Origin: Trichosporon coremiiforme
Taxonomy: Eukaryota > Basidiomycota > Tremellomycetes > Trichosporonales > Trichosporonaceae
Assembly (NCBI GenBank): GCA_039545355.1
Contig: BCJJ01000011.1
Span: 1,272,851-1,336,850, forward strand
Direction of reading: 5' to 3'
DNA: 64,000 nucleotides
The notes beneath the pieces were generated by a model. The model did not search any database. It had not been told where the DNA came from and worked only from the letters and a program-made list of their open reading frames with translations. The position numbers and the translations under genes are program-made. Below, piece by piece: positions 45,101 through 55,747 of the stretch; position 1 is the first letter of the stretch, and each line of letters opens with the position of its first letter.

Positions 45101-48100
45101 CTGACTGCGCCCATCAAGGGCGAGAAGGTCATCGCCCTCGAGATCAAGCCGAAGTGGGGCTTCCTCCCGTCTGAGAAGGACGTCAAGCCTGCCGAGGCTG
45201 CCGCCATCAAGTCGATCAACTGTCGCTACTGCCTGCACCAGCACTACCGCGGCGAGCTCGACGAGGAGGCTGGCTACTGTCCGATCGACCTGTACTCTGG
45301 CGACGAGACACGTGTCCGCAAAGCTCTCGCGGGACTCTGGAACTCCTGGAGCAAGACCGGTGGCAAGAAGAACAACCTCCGCGTCAACGTTGACGGCAAG
45401 GCTGTGCTCCCTTCCAATGTAAGCTTTTAGGCGCTTATACTAAGCTGACTTTCCAGGCCGACGCCATCCCTACCAACGGCAAGGACCTCGCCGAGGGCAC
45501 CTTTGACTTTGTCGCGCCCCTCCTCAAGTCTTCGGGTGTGCTGAAGCAGCTTGCGACCCTCCAGTCCACTCTCGACGTCAGCGACATCTCAGACCTGAAG
45601 GAGCGCTTCGCTGCCGAGCACCCGGGTGCTGAGCCGTTCAAGCAGGACCTCGTCCCTGAGCCCACTGCCGAGGAGCTGGAGAGCTTCATCGCAAAGTACA
45701 AGTCGAACCCTGACGGCTCGAACTGGACTCTGCGCGAGCGCGAGATCGCTTACGGCCTCAGCGCCATCTTCAAGGACTGCTCCATCATTGTCCGCTCCGT
45801 CCTCGCTCCCGAGGGTGACGGCTGGAAGCTCGACGAGTCCAAGTCCTCCGTCAAGCTGATCGACACGGACCTGAAACCGCCCAAGCTCTCGCACTGGGCC
45901 CAGCTCGACGACAAGCTCTGGCGCTACTGGGCCGAGACCAAGAGCGCCGCTCCTCGCGCCTCGACCTCGTCCGGCCAGTTCCTCGCTGTTGCCGGTGGTG
46001 GCGGCATTGTCCGCGACAAGACATTCGGCCCCGGCGCCTCTGAGCTGCCGCTCGACACTCCTCCTTCGCCGTCTGGCTCCATCCCCAATGTCGACTCAGC
46101 CACTGAGGAGCTCGCTCGCATGACTCAGAATGACAGCAACACCAACCTGTCCCCGATCACGCCTTCGGCGGCTGCCATGCCTGCTCCTCTCCACATCCCT
46201 GCCCCACGTGAGGCTCAGCCTACTGAGGCGGCCTCTGCCGCTGTCGAGCCCGTGGTTGCCCCGGTCGTCACGGCCATCGAGCAGCCTGCTGAGCCCAAAG
46301 CAGACGCTGCCGACGCTTTCGCCGACGCCCCCGGCGACGTCGCCCCTGTCGCCTCCAAAGGCCCTGCCCCTGTCTTCACCCCCGCTCCTGCGCCTCCTGC
46401 CAAGAGCTCGTCCAGGGCCGCCTCCACCAAGGCGCCTTCTGTCGATGCTCCCTCGGTGAAGGCTTCTTCCATCAAGGAGAAGGAGACGACCCCCGTCGCT
46501 GAGCCCATCGCCCTGCCTGCCGAGCCCAAGGCTGAGGAAACGCTTGCAGTCAAGGCTGAGGAGGCGTCTGTGATCAAGACTGAGGTTCCTGAAACTCCCG
46601 AGGCTGCTCCTATCGAGAGCCCGGAGAGCGACGCGACTGCCAAGCCCGTTGACACTCCTGCCAGCGGCAACGCGTCGCCCGAGGCTGTGGAGCCCACCCC
46701 TTCTGTCGAGGTGACGGCTCCTGTTGCCGAGGAGGCGCCCGTCGCTCCTCCCACCCCGGTCACTCCCACTACCCCTATCACGCCCGCCAAGCCCAGCACG
46801 CCCTCCAAGTCTGAGTCGCAGCTTGCCACCCCGACCCAGTCGCCCGTTAAGGTCGCGCGCAAGAAGTCGTCGGTGTTCACGTCGCTCAAGACCAAGATCA
46901 GCAGCAAGTTTGACGACAAGGACAAGGCGGCGAAGAAGGCTGCTGCCGCCTCTGCCACTTCCCCGAAGCAGGTCGAGACCAAGAAGGCGGTCGATGTCGA
47001 CCAGGAACAGCCCGCCTCCCCCACCCGGATCAACAAGAAGGCTGCCGCTGGTGCCGCCGCCGGAATGGGGACCGTCGCCGCTGGCATTGCTGTCTATGAG
47101 AACAAGGCCAAGAAGGTGGCGGAGGAGCTGAAGGCTCAGTCTGAGCGCCGCGCCTCGCGCGAGTTTGTCCGTGACAGGAGCGTTAGTGTCGACCTTGCCA
47201 GGAGGAAGAGCCTGTTCGAGGAGCCCGCGCTCGCCTCGTCCACGTCCACTGAGCCGTCCCCCGACACTTCGCTGTCGACGGAGACGGCGCCTGACGAACC
47301 GATTGCCACACCTGCTGGCGAGACGACGACCGACCCTGTCATCGCCTCTGCTGACGACACTGAGGCTGAGCCCGAGCGCCGCGTGAACAAGCCGGCGAGC
47401 ATCGAGCGCACCTGGGAGCAGGAGACCGAGGAGAAGGATGACGTCCCCGAGACGCCCAAGGCCAAGGCTAACCCTCCCGCTGTCAAGGTGGCCGAGCCCC
47501 TTCTCTCGCCCGCCGACACGGACAACTCGCCCCTGACGCCTGGCGTCGCTGAGATGCCGAGCCCTCCGGCGCTCATCACGCCCGTTGACGACTCTGACCG
47601 CGGCCGCCGCTCAGACGCTCCCTCGCCGACGAGCGCGTCGACCCCGGTCACGATCCCGAGCATCGCGCAGAGCGTTGCCAGCTCGAGCCGCGACATTCCC
47701 GTTCCCATCGCGACGATCCCGATGCCGTCGACGCCCGAGATTGAGCTCGGCACGTCGCCCCTGCGCTCCAGCCCGCTGCCCAAGTCCGAGGACGTGAAGC
47801 GGTACAGCCTGACCGAGCTCCCGCCGCTCCCGGACGGAACGCCAGGCAGCCGCCGGGTCAGCCGCGTGTCCTTTGACGGCAACGCGTTCGAGACTGCCTC
47901 GGTCGTCTCGAGCGTCGACCACCGCGGCTTTGACACGGCGCCCGACACGCCGCAGATGGACCAGGACGAGTTTGTTCCCCAGCCCCAGTTCTCGCGCGGC
48001 GGCATGGCGTCCACGTCCACGTTTGGCGGGCCGCACAACAACATGGAGCACCTGTCCGAGGACTTGCGTAAGAAGCGCGCGTCTATGAACGAGAGCGAGG

Positions 48101-48174
48101 CCATGTCTGAGGCGGCGTGGCTCGGCTCGCCCGTCCACACGACAAAGGTGCTGCCGGAGGAGCCAGAGCCCTAG
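42163..48174 (+). CDS. MSB1: Msb1/Mug8-domain morphogenesis protein
   Basis: The favoured model has three exons, 42163-42559, 42801-45418 and 45457-48174, giving 1910 residues. A variant with an extra in-frame 114-nt exon (42617-42730) gives 1948. After a basic disordered N-terminus, the Msb1/Mug8 domain runs from about residue 70 to 450. It has LPFEARASELEHDFGLEG, RGAETTGIMLPRR (created by the long splice), LTTLFVLARRPELAD and a RhoGAP-like helical body (LFGWWLLGEKPDGVTNW). A second folded region lies near residues 650-1130, including CRYCLHQHYRGELDEEAGYC with four Cys/His residues. The C-terminal ~800 residues are Pro/Ala/Ser/Glu-rich with a Lys-rich amphipathic segment (KKSSVFTSLKTKISSKF). 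MSB1 acts with Cdc42/Rho1 pathways in polarised growth. It is much longer than yeast Msb1, mainly through disordered sequence. Confidence 0.82.
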
Positions 48175-48386
48175 AACCAAACACCTAGCTAATAATTTAG
48201 TACGACATTCTCTTTATCCTCTTTATATTGATATACCCTGGGTTACGCACGACACTTCTCTTATCAGTCTTATTCCCCTGCACCTCGTTACCCCTCCCAC
48301 GATGTTCGCCCCCACTTTTTTTATTATATCCTAATTACATAAACAAACAAATTGGTTCTCTACACTCGGGGATGCCACAACGTGTT

Positions 48387-49805
48387 CTACTCGCGATCGG
48401 GGCGGCTCGCGCGGCTCCGCTTCTCATACCGCTTGATCCACGGATGCTCCAGCACGTCAGACAGGGGCATGCGTTCCTGCGGGTTGTACTTGAGCAGGCC
48501 GCGGATGAGATCCGCCGCGTCCTCGCTCACGTGCGCCGGGATCTTGAGATCCACCTTACGGATCCGTCTGTATGTCGCCTGCGGCCCAGATAAGTCCTCG
48601 AACGGCGGGGAGCCGACCAAAAACTCGTAAGCGAGTACGCCGAGCGCCCACAGGTCGACTTTCGCGTTGTGTTCCTTGCCCTCGACCATTTCGGGGGGCA
48701 GGTAGTCGAGCGTCCCGCACAGCGTGTGTCTTCGGTCACTGGGGGCGTGCACCGACCATCCGAAGTCGGCAATTTTAAGCTCGCCCTTCAGCCCAATAAG
48801 CAGGTTTTCGGGCTTGATGTCGCGGTGGATCACATGCTTGCGGTGGAGGTACTGCAGCGCGTCGGCCATCTGGGCAATGTAGCGCGAGCTGCGCTTCTCG
48901 TCGAAGCGCCCGCATTTCGACAGTTGCCGGTACAGCTCGCCATGGGCTGCAAACTCGAGCACGAGGAAGATGCGCTTCGAGTCGTGGAAATATCCGTAGA
49001 GACGCAAGATGTTGGGGTGACGCAGGTTCTGCTGGATCTCGATCTCGCGCCGGACTTGCTTCTCCACCCGGCCTTGGACGATTTCAGACTTGTGCAGACA
49101 CTTGAGCGCGACGATGAAGTGTGGCGCCGCCTTGGTGCGCGCCATGTACACGCGGCCGAATTTGCCCTTGCCCAGAGGACGGCCGATTTGGAAGCTGTGC
49201 AGCGACAGGTGCACGGATGATGAAGGGGAGGTGGACGACATGGCGAGCAGGGAGGCTGCTTCGCCCGTCACTTCACCCTTTTGCGCGGCGTCACGCTCGA
49301 GGCCGCCGTCGTAGGTTCCGATTGCGTCACGATCCTTGTCCTTCTCCTTCTCGCGCTCACGCTCACGCTCCTTCTCCTTCTCCTTGTGCTCCTTGTGCTC
49401 CTTCCCGTCGCGCTCGCGCTCGCGATCCACCCGTCCCTCTTTATACGTCGGCACAGTATGCGATAGCCGCAGCGGCGGCTTGACAGCCTTGATACTCCCG
49501 CTGTTGGCCGTGAACTGTCTCGGCTTGGCGGGCGACACCGACGCCGAAACAGTGCCCGCCTTCTTGGGCGACGGCTTCGGGATCCCGCTCGGCCCAGCTG
49601 CGCTCGCGCTGGCCATACTCAGCAATGCGGCAGATTGGTGCTGCGCCAGGCCCGTATTCGGCGGTCGGACGAGGCCGGGGTTCATGTACTTCTTCATCAG
49701 GGGCGGGAGGCGGTTGGCCTTGGCTGATGTCGGCGAGAGGGGGGGCTGGAGCTGCGAGGAGGCTGAGAGACTCAGCGAGTCCATCATTTGCGGGAGCTGC
49801 GACAT
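48387..49805 (-). CDS. IPL1: Aurora kinase (IPL1/ARK1-like)
   Basis: A single exon of 472 residues. The N-terminal ~200 residues are Ser/Pro-rich, with a run of charged Arg/Glu/Lys/Asp repeats (about 125-160). The kinase domain (204-456) has a glycine-rich loop GKGKFG (212-217), catalytic Lys235, HRDIKPEN (Asp329), DFG (347-349) and the Aurora activation loop [16 protein letters not shown] with phospho-acceptor Thr361. The sequence [19 protein letters not shown] and the [11 protein letters not shown] motif distinguish Aurora from Polo and PKA-like kinases. The enzyme forms the chromosomal passenger complex with INCENP, survivin and borealin to correct kinetochore attachment. A D-box/KEN-like degron was not evaluated. 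The gene converges on the MSB1-like gene, with 213 bp between them. Confidence 0.94.
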   Translation of the reverse strand: MSQLPQMMDSLSLSASSQLQPPLSPTSAKANRLPPLMKKYMNPGLVRPPNTGLAQHQSAALLSMASASAAGPSGIPKPSPKKAGTVSASVSPAKPRQFTANSGSIKAVKPPLRLSHTVPTYKEGRVDRERERDGKEHKEHKEKEKEREREREKEKDKDRDAIGTYDGGLERDAAQKGEVTGEAASLLAMSSTSPSSSVHLSLHSFQIGRPLGKGKFGRVYMARTKAAPHFIVALKCLHKSEIVQGRVEKQVRREIEIQQNLRHPNILRLYGYFHDSKRIFLVLEFAAHGELYRQLSKCGRFDEKRSSRYIAQMADALQYLHRKHVIHRDIKPENLLIGLKGELKIADFGWSVHAPSDRRHTLCGTLDYLPPEMVEGKEHNAKVDLWALGVLAYEFLVGSPPFEDLSGPQATYRRIRKVDLKIPAHVSEDAADLIRGLLKYNPQERMPLSDVLEHPWIKRYEKRSRASRPDRE

Positions 49806-50200
49806 GGCTCCGGATTGCCTCTTGGCCGTGGGTTAGGGGTGAGGAGGTGGTGGAAGTGGTGGGGAAGTGGATGGGATGTGGAGAGTTTCGGCTACGCCGG
49901 GGATGTCGAGTGTCGCTGGGTGCTGGTCGGTGATGGCTGAGGCGAAGTTACAGGAGACGATGGAGGACGCTGAGTTGTTGTTGTTTGGCCCCCGGGATCT
50001 GGATCTGCGAAGTCAGGCGCGGTACGACCCATTGATTTTGATACACCCGCCACGTCATTGAATTGTCTTACGTAAGTACGCCACCGGGCTCGTGCTCAGT
50101 GGCAGAGCCATCATTGGTGGCGAGACCAAGGATGCATTACAGTCATGCTCGCCGCTCGCATGCGGTTGCGGTCAAGATGAGTGATGCATTGCTTCTATAT
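49806..50200. promoter_or_regulatory. Aurora kinase upstream region
   Basis: 395 bp between the Aurora start and the Lon stop codon, both minus strand. The first ~250 bp have no minus-strand ATG. No defined element is recognised. Confidence 0.4.
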
Positions 50201-53200
50201 CTAGTACTTCTCACGGACGGCCTCTTCCTCGACGGGCAGCGTCTCGCGCCACCTGTCCTGCTCAATCTTCGAGTTGTGGAACACCTCGTGTAACACCTGC
50301 GTGACGTCGTCAACAAAGACAAACTCGATGCCGTCCTTGACGCTCTTCGGCACGTTCTCGTCCACGTCAGACTTGCACGCTATCGGGAGCAGCAGCTTCT
50401 TGATGCCTGATCGGTGCGCGGCGAGGATCTTCTCCTTCAGTCCGCCGACGGGGAGCACCTTGCCGTTCAGCGTGACCTCGCCCGTCATCGCAATGTCCGG
50501 GTCTACTGGTGTCTTGGTGAACAGCGATACGAACGCAGTCAGGATTGCCGTGCCCGCCGACGGTCCCTCCTTGCCGATCGCTCCCTCAGGCATGTGCAGG
50601 TGGATGTCGCGGTCGTTCATCGTCAGGTCAGCCTCCGACTTGGTGATGCCAAGCAGGAACGCGTTCGCCTTGACCCACGACAGGGCGATCTGCGCACTTT
50701 CCCGGATGACCTCGCCGAGCTTGCCGGTCAGCTGAAGCGCACCCTTGCCCGGCATCGACGTGACCTCGATCGGCATGACACTTCCCGAGCCGTTGCCGAG
50801 GTAGCCGAGACCAGTGGAGACACCGATGGGCGGCGTCTTCGAGTACAGCCTGTCCTTGTGGTAGACGGCCGGACCGACGTAGTCCTTCAAATTCTCCTTG
50901 TTGACGCGGATCTTGACGCTGTCCGGAATCTTGAGGGGCTCACGGACGGCAGTCGTGACCGAGACGCGGTCCGGCTCCGTGCCGTGCTCGTCGCCGGGCA
51001 GGCGCTCGGACACGGGCTTGACGTCCGCCTCCTGCGTCTCGACCGAGTTGGCGCTCTCCTTAGCCTCAGGCTCCGGGAGGGCAGTCTCGCCAAGGTCGTC
51101 GACAATCTTGAACGCAGCCTTGCGGTAGATCTTGTCAATGTGCTTCTTCAGGTTGCGCACTCCCGACTCGCGGCAGTACCACCTGATCAGCGACTCGATC
51201 GCCTCGGGGTCGAGCTCAATGTCAACGTCCTTGAGACCGGAAGCCTCCTTGGCCTGCGGCGAGAGGTACTTCTCGGCAATGTTCATCTTCTCGGCGGCAA
51301 CGTATCCGTTGACCTCGAGCACCTCCATACGGTCGAGCAGCGGCGCAGGGATCGTGTCGAGCACGTTGGCTGTGCACACGAATAAGACACGGGACAGATC
51401 GACAGGAACGTCCATATAGTGGTCGAGGAACGACTTGTTCTGCTCAGGGTCGAGCATCTCAAGGAGCGCACTGGCCGGGTCACCGTTGTGGCCACGTCCA
51501 ATCTTGTCCACCTCGTCAATGAGAATGAGCGGGTTCTCGACGGCGACCTTCTTCAAAGCCTGGATAGGCTTTCCGGGCATGGCGCCAATGTAGGTACGAC
51601 GGTGACCCTTGATCTCGGCGACGTCGGTGAGACCTCCGACCGAGAAGCGGAAGAACTGGCGGCCAAGCGCACGGGCAATCGACTTTCCGATAGAAGTCTT
51701 GCCGACACCGGGAGGTCCGGCGAGACAGATGATCTTGCCCTCGACCGTGCCACGGAGCTTGCCGACAGCCAGGAACTCGAGAATTCGGTCCTTGACGTCC
51801 TTAAGTCCGTAGTGGTCCTCATCCAGAACCTTCGACGCGTGTGCGATGTTGAAGTTTTCGGGGGAGTGAACACCCCAAGGGATAGCCGTCAGCCAGTCGA
51901 GGTAGTTGCGGGTAACGTTAAACTCGCTCGCCGCAGGCTCCAGGTGCATGAGCTTGTTGAGCTCCTCGTCAAAGACCTTTTTGACGCCATCGGGCATGGC
52001 GAGCTTGCCGGCCTTCTCCTTGAAACGCTCGACGAGCTTGTCCTTGCCGTCGCTCTCCATGCCAAGCTCCTTCTTGATGCCCTTGAGCTGCTCCATGAGG
52101 TAGTACTCGCGCTGGCGCTTCTGAATCTTGCTCTCGACGTCGCGCGAAATCTTGCTCTGAAGCTGGGCGTTGATGAGCTCCTTCTTGAGAATGAGCAGGG
52201 CCTTCTGCAGGCGGTCCTCGAGCGACAGCGACTCCAGGACGGCTTGGAGGTCCTCGACGTCGCCGGTCGACACGGCAGCAGCAAAGTCGGCAAGCTTGTC
52301 GGGCTCGTCGAAGACATTGGCGGCCGAGTTGGACATGGTGAACGAGGCGACTGGGAGTTAGCACGGGACAACATCAATAACTCACTTTGCTCCCTGAAGA
52401 TGGGCTGCAGCTGGGCGATCTCCTTGAAGACGGCAAGGATCTCGCCCATAATGGCACGGACGACCTGCGAGTCCTTCTTGAAGGGCTGGAGGTTGAGGTT
52501 TGAGACGTTGGTGAGGGAGACCTCGGGAAGAAGAGGGTGGAGGAATCCGATCTGAGAGCCGGAAGGCTTCTCGGCCTCGACGGTCTCGGTCTCGCCCTCC
52601 TTGGGCTCACCCTCCTTGGGCTCACCCTCCTTGGTCTCCTTCGCGTCGGCCAGATCCTTGCGGGTCTGCTCAACGGAGGGAATCTCCTTCTCAAAGCTGG
52701 CAACGTCGTCCTCGGACTTTGAGGGCTCGATCGTCTCCGCGGCGGCAGGCTCGTCCTTCTTCTCCTCAGCGGCAGTCTCAGTGGCGGCCTCGGGGGCGAC
52801 GGCAGGCTCCGGAGCGGGAGGCTGCTCGGTCATCGGCGCAACGAGCTCATCGATGCGGATGCGGCGGTGGGGGTACAGGACGGCAGTGAGGGTCTCGGGC
52901 CGGGGCTCGCCTTCCTCGCCCTCGGCGGGCTGCTGGTGCTTCTGGTCGGCCGACGAGAAGACACTGGTGATCTGGGCGAAAACTCCGACAGGATGCACCT
53001 GGTCGAGGTCGGTGATGACGTCCGAGTCGGACTCCGAGTCCTTCAGCAGGAAGGCTCCGATGTACGGCTGGCCGTGGGCGATCAGCTCGCGGATCGCCTT
53101 GATAACGGGAGGGGAGGTGATGGTGACGGCCTTGTAGAAGCCGGGAAAGAGGGGGCGGCGGGTGATGGGGAGGGCGAGAACCTGGGGGTAGCTTTCGGGG

Positions 53201-53676
53201 ATGGAGGGCTTGGCGATCTCCTTGCCCTTGGGACCAGGCGAAGAAGGTCCAGAGGACGATCCGGAGGAGCCGGAGGCGGCGTCTTTCGAGGATGAGTCAG
53301 ATGGAGCGGCAGTCGTGGACTTGGCCTTGGCCTCGTCCCCACGCTTCTCTGACTCCTTCACCTCCTCAACGACCTCCTCAGCCTCATTCTTGGCCTCGTC
53401 CTCCGCGACCTCCTTGTCTTCCTTGTCTTCCTTGGGCTCCTCCTCGCCTTCCTTCAGCGTGGAATTGACCCAGCGCTTGTTGTCCTTTGCCCATGCCGGG
53501 GTCGTGTGCAGGGATCGGGAAACGACGGAGGAGCGCTGGTGGCGGGCAATGTACTCCCTAGCTGTCCTTGAAGGTCCAGCAACCGGAGTGGAGAGGGTGG
53601 CGCGCAGCGGGGACGATACCGAGCTGGCGGCGCGCCTGTGGACGGATGTCCGAGCGGCGGTGCGGAAAGGCAACAT
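50201..53676 (-). CDS. PIM1: Mitochondrial ATP-dependent Lon protease
   Basis: Two exons, 53676-52386 and 52350-50201, with a 35-nt intron, encoding 1146 residues. The start at 53676 gives an Arg/Ser/Ala-rich presequence ([18 protein letters not shown]) suited to mitochondrial import. An acidic/Ser-rich stretch precedes the Lon N-domain ([18 protein letters not shown]), which is interrupted by a long Glu/Pro/Ala-rich insertion. The AAA+ module has Walker A GPPGVGKT (about 642-649) and Walker [10 protein letters not shown] (about 705-713). The protease domain has the Ser1028-Lys1071 dyad (GPSAG and GGLKEK). An acidic insertion also lies between the AAA+ and protease domains. PIM1 degrades damaged matrix proteins and supports mtDNA maintenance. 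Identification is secure. Confidence 0.97.
52591..52635. repeat. 15-bp tandem repeat inside PIM1
   Basis: Three copies of CTCACCCTCCTTGGG (first and last with one change each). On the coding strand they encode repeated Gly-Glu-Pro-Lys-Glu in the acidic insertion of the Lon N-domain. Confidence 0.85.
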
Positions 53677-54445
53677 GGCCTGTCGTGTGTTGGTCGAAAT
53701 CAATGCTTTGTCGTTTCAAATGCGAGCGTGTAGAGGGCCGGAATGCGAACACAACGATGAGATGAATGTCTAGCAGTTACAGTCGAGACGAACCGGAAGA
53801 GTTGGATGGAGAAAGGCTGCAATGCTGAGCAAGCGTTGCTCCCATTACGCTCCTTTCTGGGTCCTCCACCTCTGACTCGTCGGTCTCGGTACGGCGCAAG
53901 GTGCAAGGACCGACCACGGCCGAGCCGAGAACGAACATCACGTGACCGCCAGATCTCATATTCAGGAGAACCGGGATAAGATTACTAACCACCCAATCAG
54001 TTCCGCCACCTGCTAGAAGCTGCTTCCATGTGCGCCTCACGACTGCTCAGACTACTTTTTGCATCTGCGTAAGGCCCAACGTTTTACTCGGTTTGGAACT
54101 GGTATGAAAGGAAATGGGGGGTGACTTGAACGAACAGATAAGTGTCGGTTAAGAAGTAAAATTGTCCGGTGACGGGAGCTGATTGAGTTCAAGCGTGGTT
54201 TGTGGTGTACATATGGACAGTTTGCGGTGGTGGCGTGGNNNNNNNNNNNNNNNNNNNNNNNNNNNNNNNNNNNNNNNNNNNNNNNNNNNNNNNNNNNNNN
54301 NNNNNNNNNNNNNNNNNNNNNNNNNNNNNNNNNNNNNNNNNNNNNNNNNNNNNNNNNNGGTGATGATGTTCACAGTGCTGTCATGTCGAATACGACCCTC
54401 GTCTTGCGTGCTTGAGTGGACCGTATCCTCCGAATGTCCAATTAA
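53677..54445. other. Region upstream of PIM1, containing the assembly gap
   Basis: Between the PIM1 start and the stop of the next minus-strand gene. The PIM1 promoter should lie in 53677-54238. No gene is seen in the known sequence on either side of the N run. Confidence 0.5.
54239..54358. other. Assembly gap (120 N)
   Basis: A run of 120 N. The left flank ends in a GGTGG-rich stretch and the right flank begins with GGTGATGATG, so an unresolved simple G/T-rich repeat is a plausible cause. The true length is unknown. Confidence 0.98.
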
Positions 54446-55747
54446 TTAAGGCTTGCGGCGAAGCAAGCGGCTAAGCATCTCCCTTCCTCGCATCTCGCGC
54501 TCCCTGCGCTCTTCCTCCTCCTCGTCCTCGATAGCCTCAACCTCGCCGTTGAACACGATGACATCGCCCTCGGACTCCTCGTCCGAGTCGGGCTCGGCGG
54601 CAGGAGTGCAGGTGATGATCGGAAGCGAGGGAACAGACGAGGCGGTCGAGAGCACACTCTCCGTAGGCGAACAAGGCGTCTCAATCTTCATGGCCTTGGG
54701 CGGCGTGACGACAAGCTGCACATCGCTTCCACGACGCAGGGCAGCCGCCGCCAGACGACGCGACAGGTTGGTGGTGTTGAGGCGGGGAGGAGTCGTGAGC
54801 GTTGGGGGCGTCTGGATCTGCTCATCGAGCTCCTCCATCAGATCGCTGCTCATGGTGGGCACCGACTTGGGGCGTCCGTTCAGACGCCCGTGAGTGCGCT
54901 CGCGGAGGAAGGGCGCGAGTCTAGAATCACGCAAGGGGCTGGGGGGTGTGCAGGGTTGGCGGTGATAGATGTCGAAACCGCCGCCTTCCTCGGTAGGGGT
55001 TGACGGCCCCTCGGAGTCTTGCGAATCGAGCGAATCACTTCGAAGCTGATCGCGAGACACCTTTGCGTGAATCTGGGCCAGACTCGGAAGGCGCGGGCGG
55101 AAGCGAGCAGAAGCCTGCGAGCGAAGGACCTGGGAAGGGGTCTGATGGATGTCAGACTGCGTACGGGCGTGAGCCGTCGTCGCCGCAGCCTTCTCCGCGT
55201 TCGTGGCGAAGTCACGAGCCGAGAGGCGGGGAAGGTTGTCGTTGGGGTCCTGCAGCAGGAACGCCGACTCGGTCGGGGAAGGGTCGGCGGAGCGGGTCGT
55301 CAGCATGAGCTCCTGGATGAACTCGGGATCGGCCATGACGTTCTGCTGGGAAAAGATGCGGCGGAGGACAGGCGGGGTGGTGGACGAGCGAACGGGAAGC
55401 TCAGGCATGGTCTGCTGGCGCTCGCGGCGTTCGCGCGCGTGCTCCACGACCTCCCACAGAGGGCGACTGCGGTCGCCACCGAAACTGGAGGCACGCTCCT
55501 TTTGGTGCCAGCCGCTGGCCAGCGTGTTGTGAGAAATGTTGTGATTGACAAGCACGTCACGAAGGGGAGCACCTCCGCGAGTCACCGGCAGCGCAGGGCG
55601 CTGGTTGTACGACGGCGACGTGGGGTTGGGCTCCAGCGCGGCTTCGGCAACAGAGTACGCGACCGACGAGCACATCTGGTTATGATGGTCACGCGGCGCG
55701 ACTCGCATCTGATCCATGTGCGAATGAGGCATGTAAACGGCGGCCAT
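54446..55747 (-). CDS. Ser/Pro-rich protein of unknown function with acidic-basic C-terminus
   Basis: A single exon of 433 residues starting in a strong context (ACAACCATGGCC). The sequence is mostly of low predicted order and rich in Ser, Pro, Thr and Arg. It includes a segment near RPLWEVVEHARERRERQQ and a patch around ADPEFIQELMLTTR that may be helical. Several SP/TP sites near basic residues occur (for example VTPPKAMK), so it may be a kinase target. The last ~60 residues switch from an acidic stretch (AEPDSDEESEGDVIVFNGE) to alternating Glu/Arg (EEEEERREREMRGREM) and end LLRRKP, suggesting a terminal helix. I do not recognise a domain. Its unusually long upstream region suggests regulated expression. 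Confidence 0.7.
   Translation of the reverse strand: MAAVYMPHSHMDQMRVAPRDHHNQMCSSVAYSVAEAALEPNPTSPSYNQRPALPVTRGGAPLRDVLVNHNISHNTLASGWHQKERASSFGGDRSRPLWEVVEHARERRERQQTMPELPVRSSTTPPVLRRIFSQQNVMADPEFIQELMLTTRSADPSPTESAFLLQDPNDNLPRLSARDFATNAEKAAATTAHARTQSDIHQTPSQVLRSQASARFRPRLPSLAQIHAKVSRDQLRSDSLDSQDSEGPSTPTEEGGGFDIYHRQPCTPPSPLRDSRLAPFLRERTHGRLNGRPKSVPTMSSDLMEELDEQIQTPPTLTTPPRLNTTNLSRRLAAAALRRGSDVQLVVTPPKAMKIETPCSPTESVLSTASSVPSLPIITCTPAAEPDSDEESEGDVIVFNGEVEAIEDEEEEERREREMRGREMLSRLLRRKP

Noticed and set aside
50414..52555. Plus-strand open frames (about 320 and 380 codons) opposite the Lon protease
   Set aside because: The opposite strand encodes intact Lon motifs throughout; these frames are Leu/Arg/Asp-rich mirrors.
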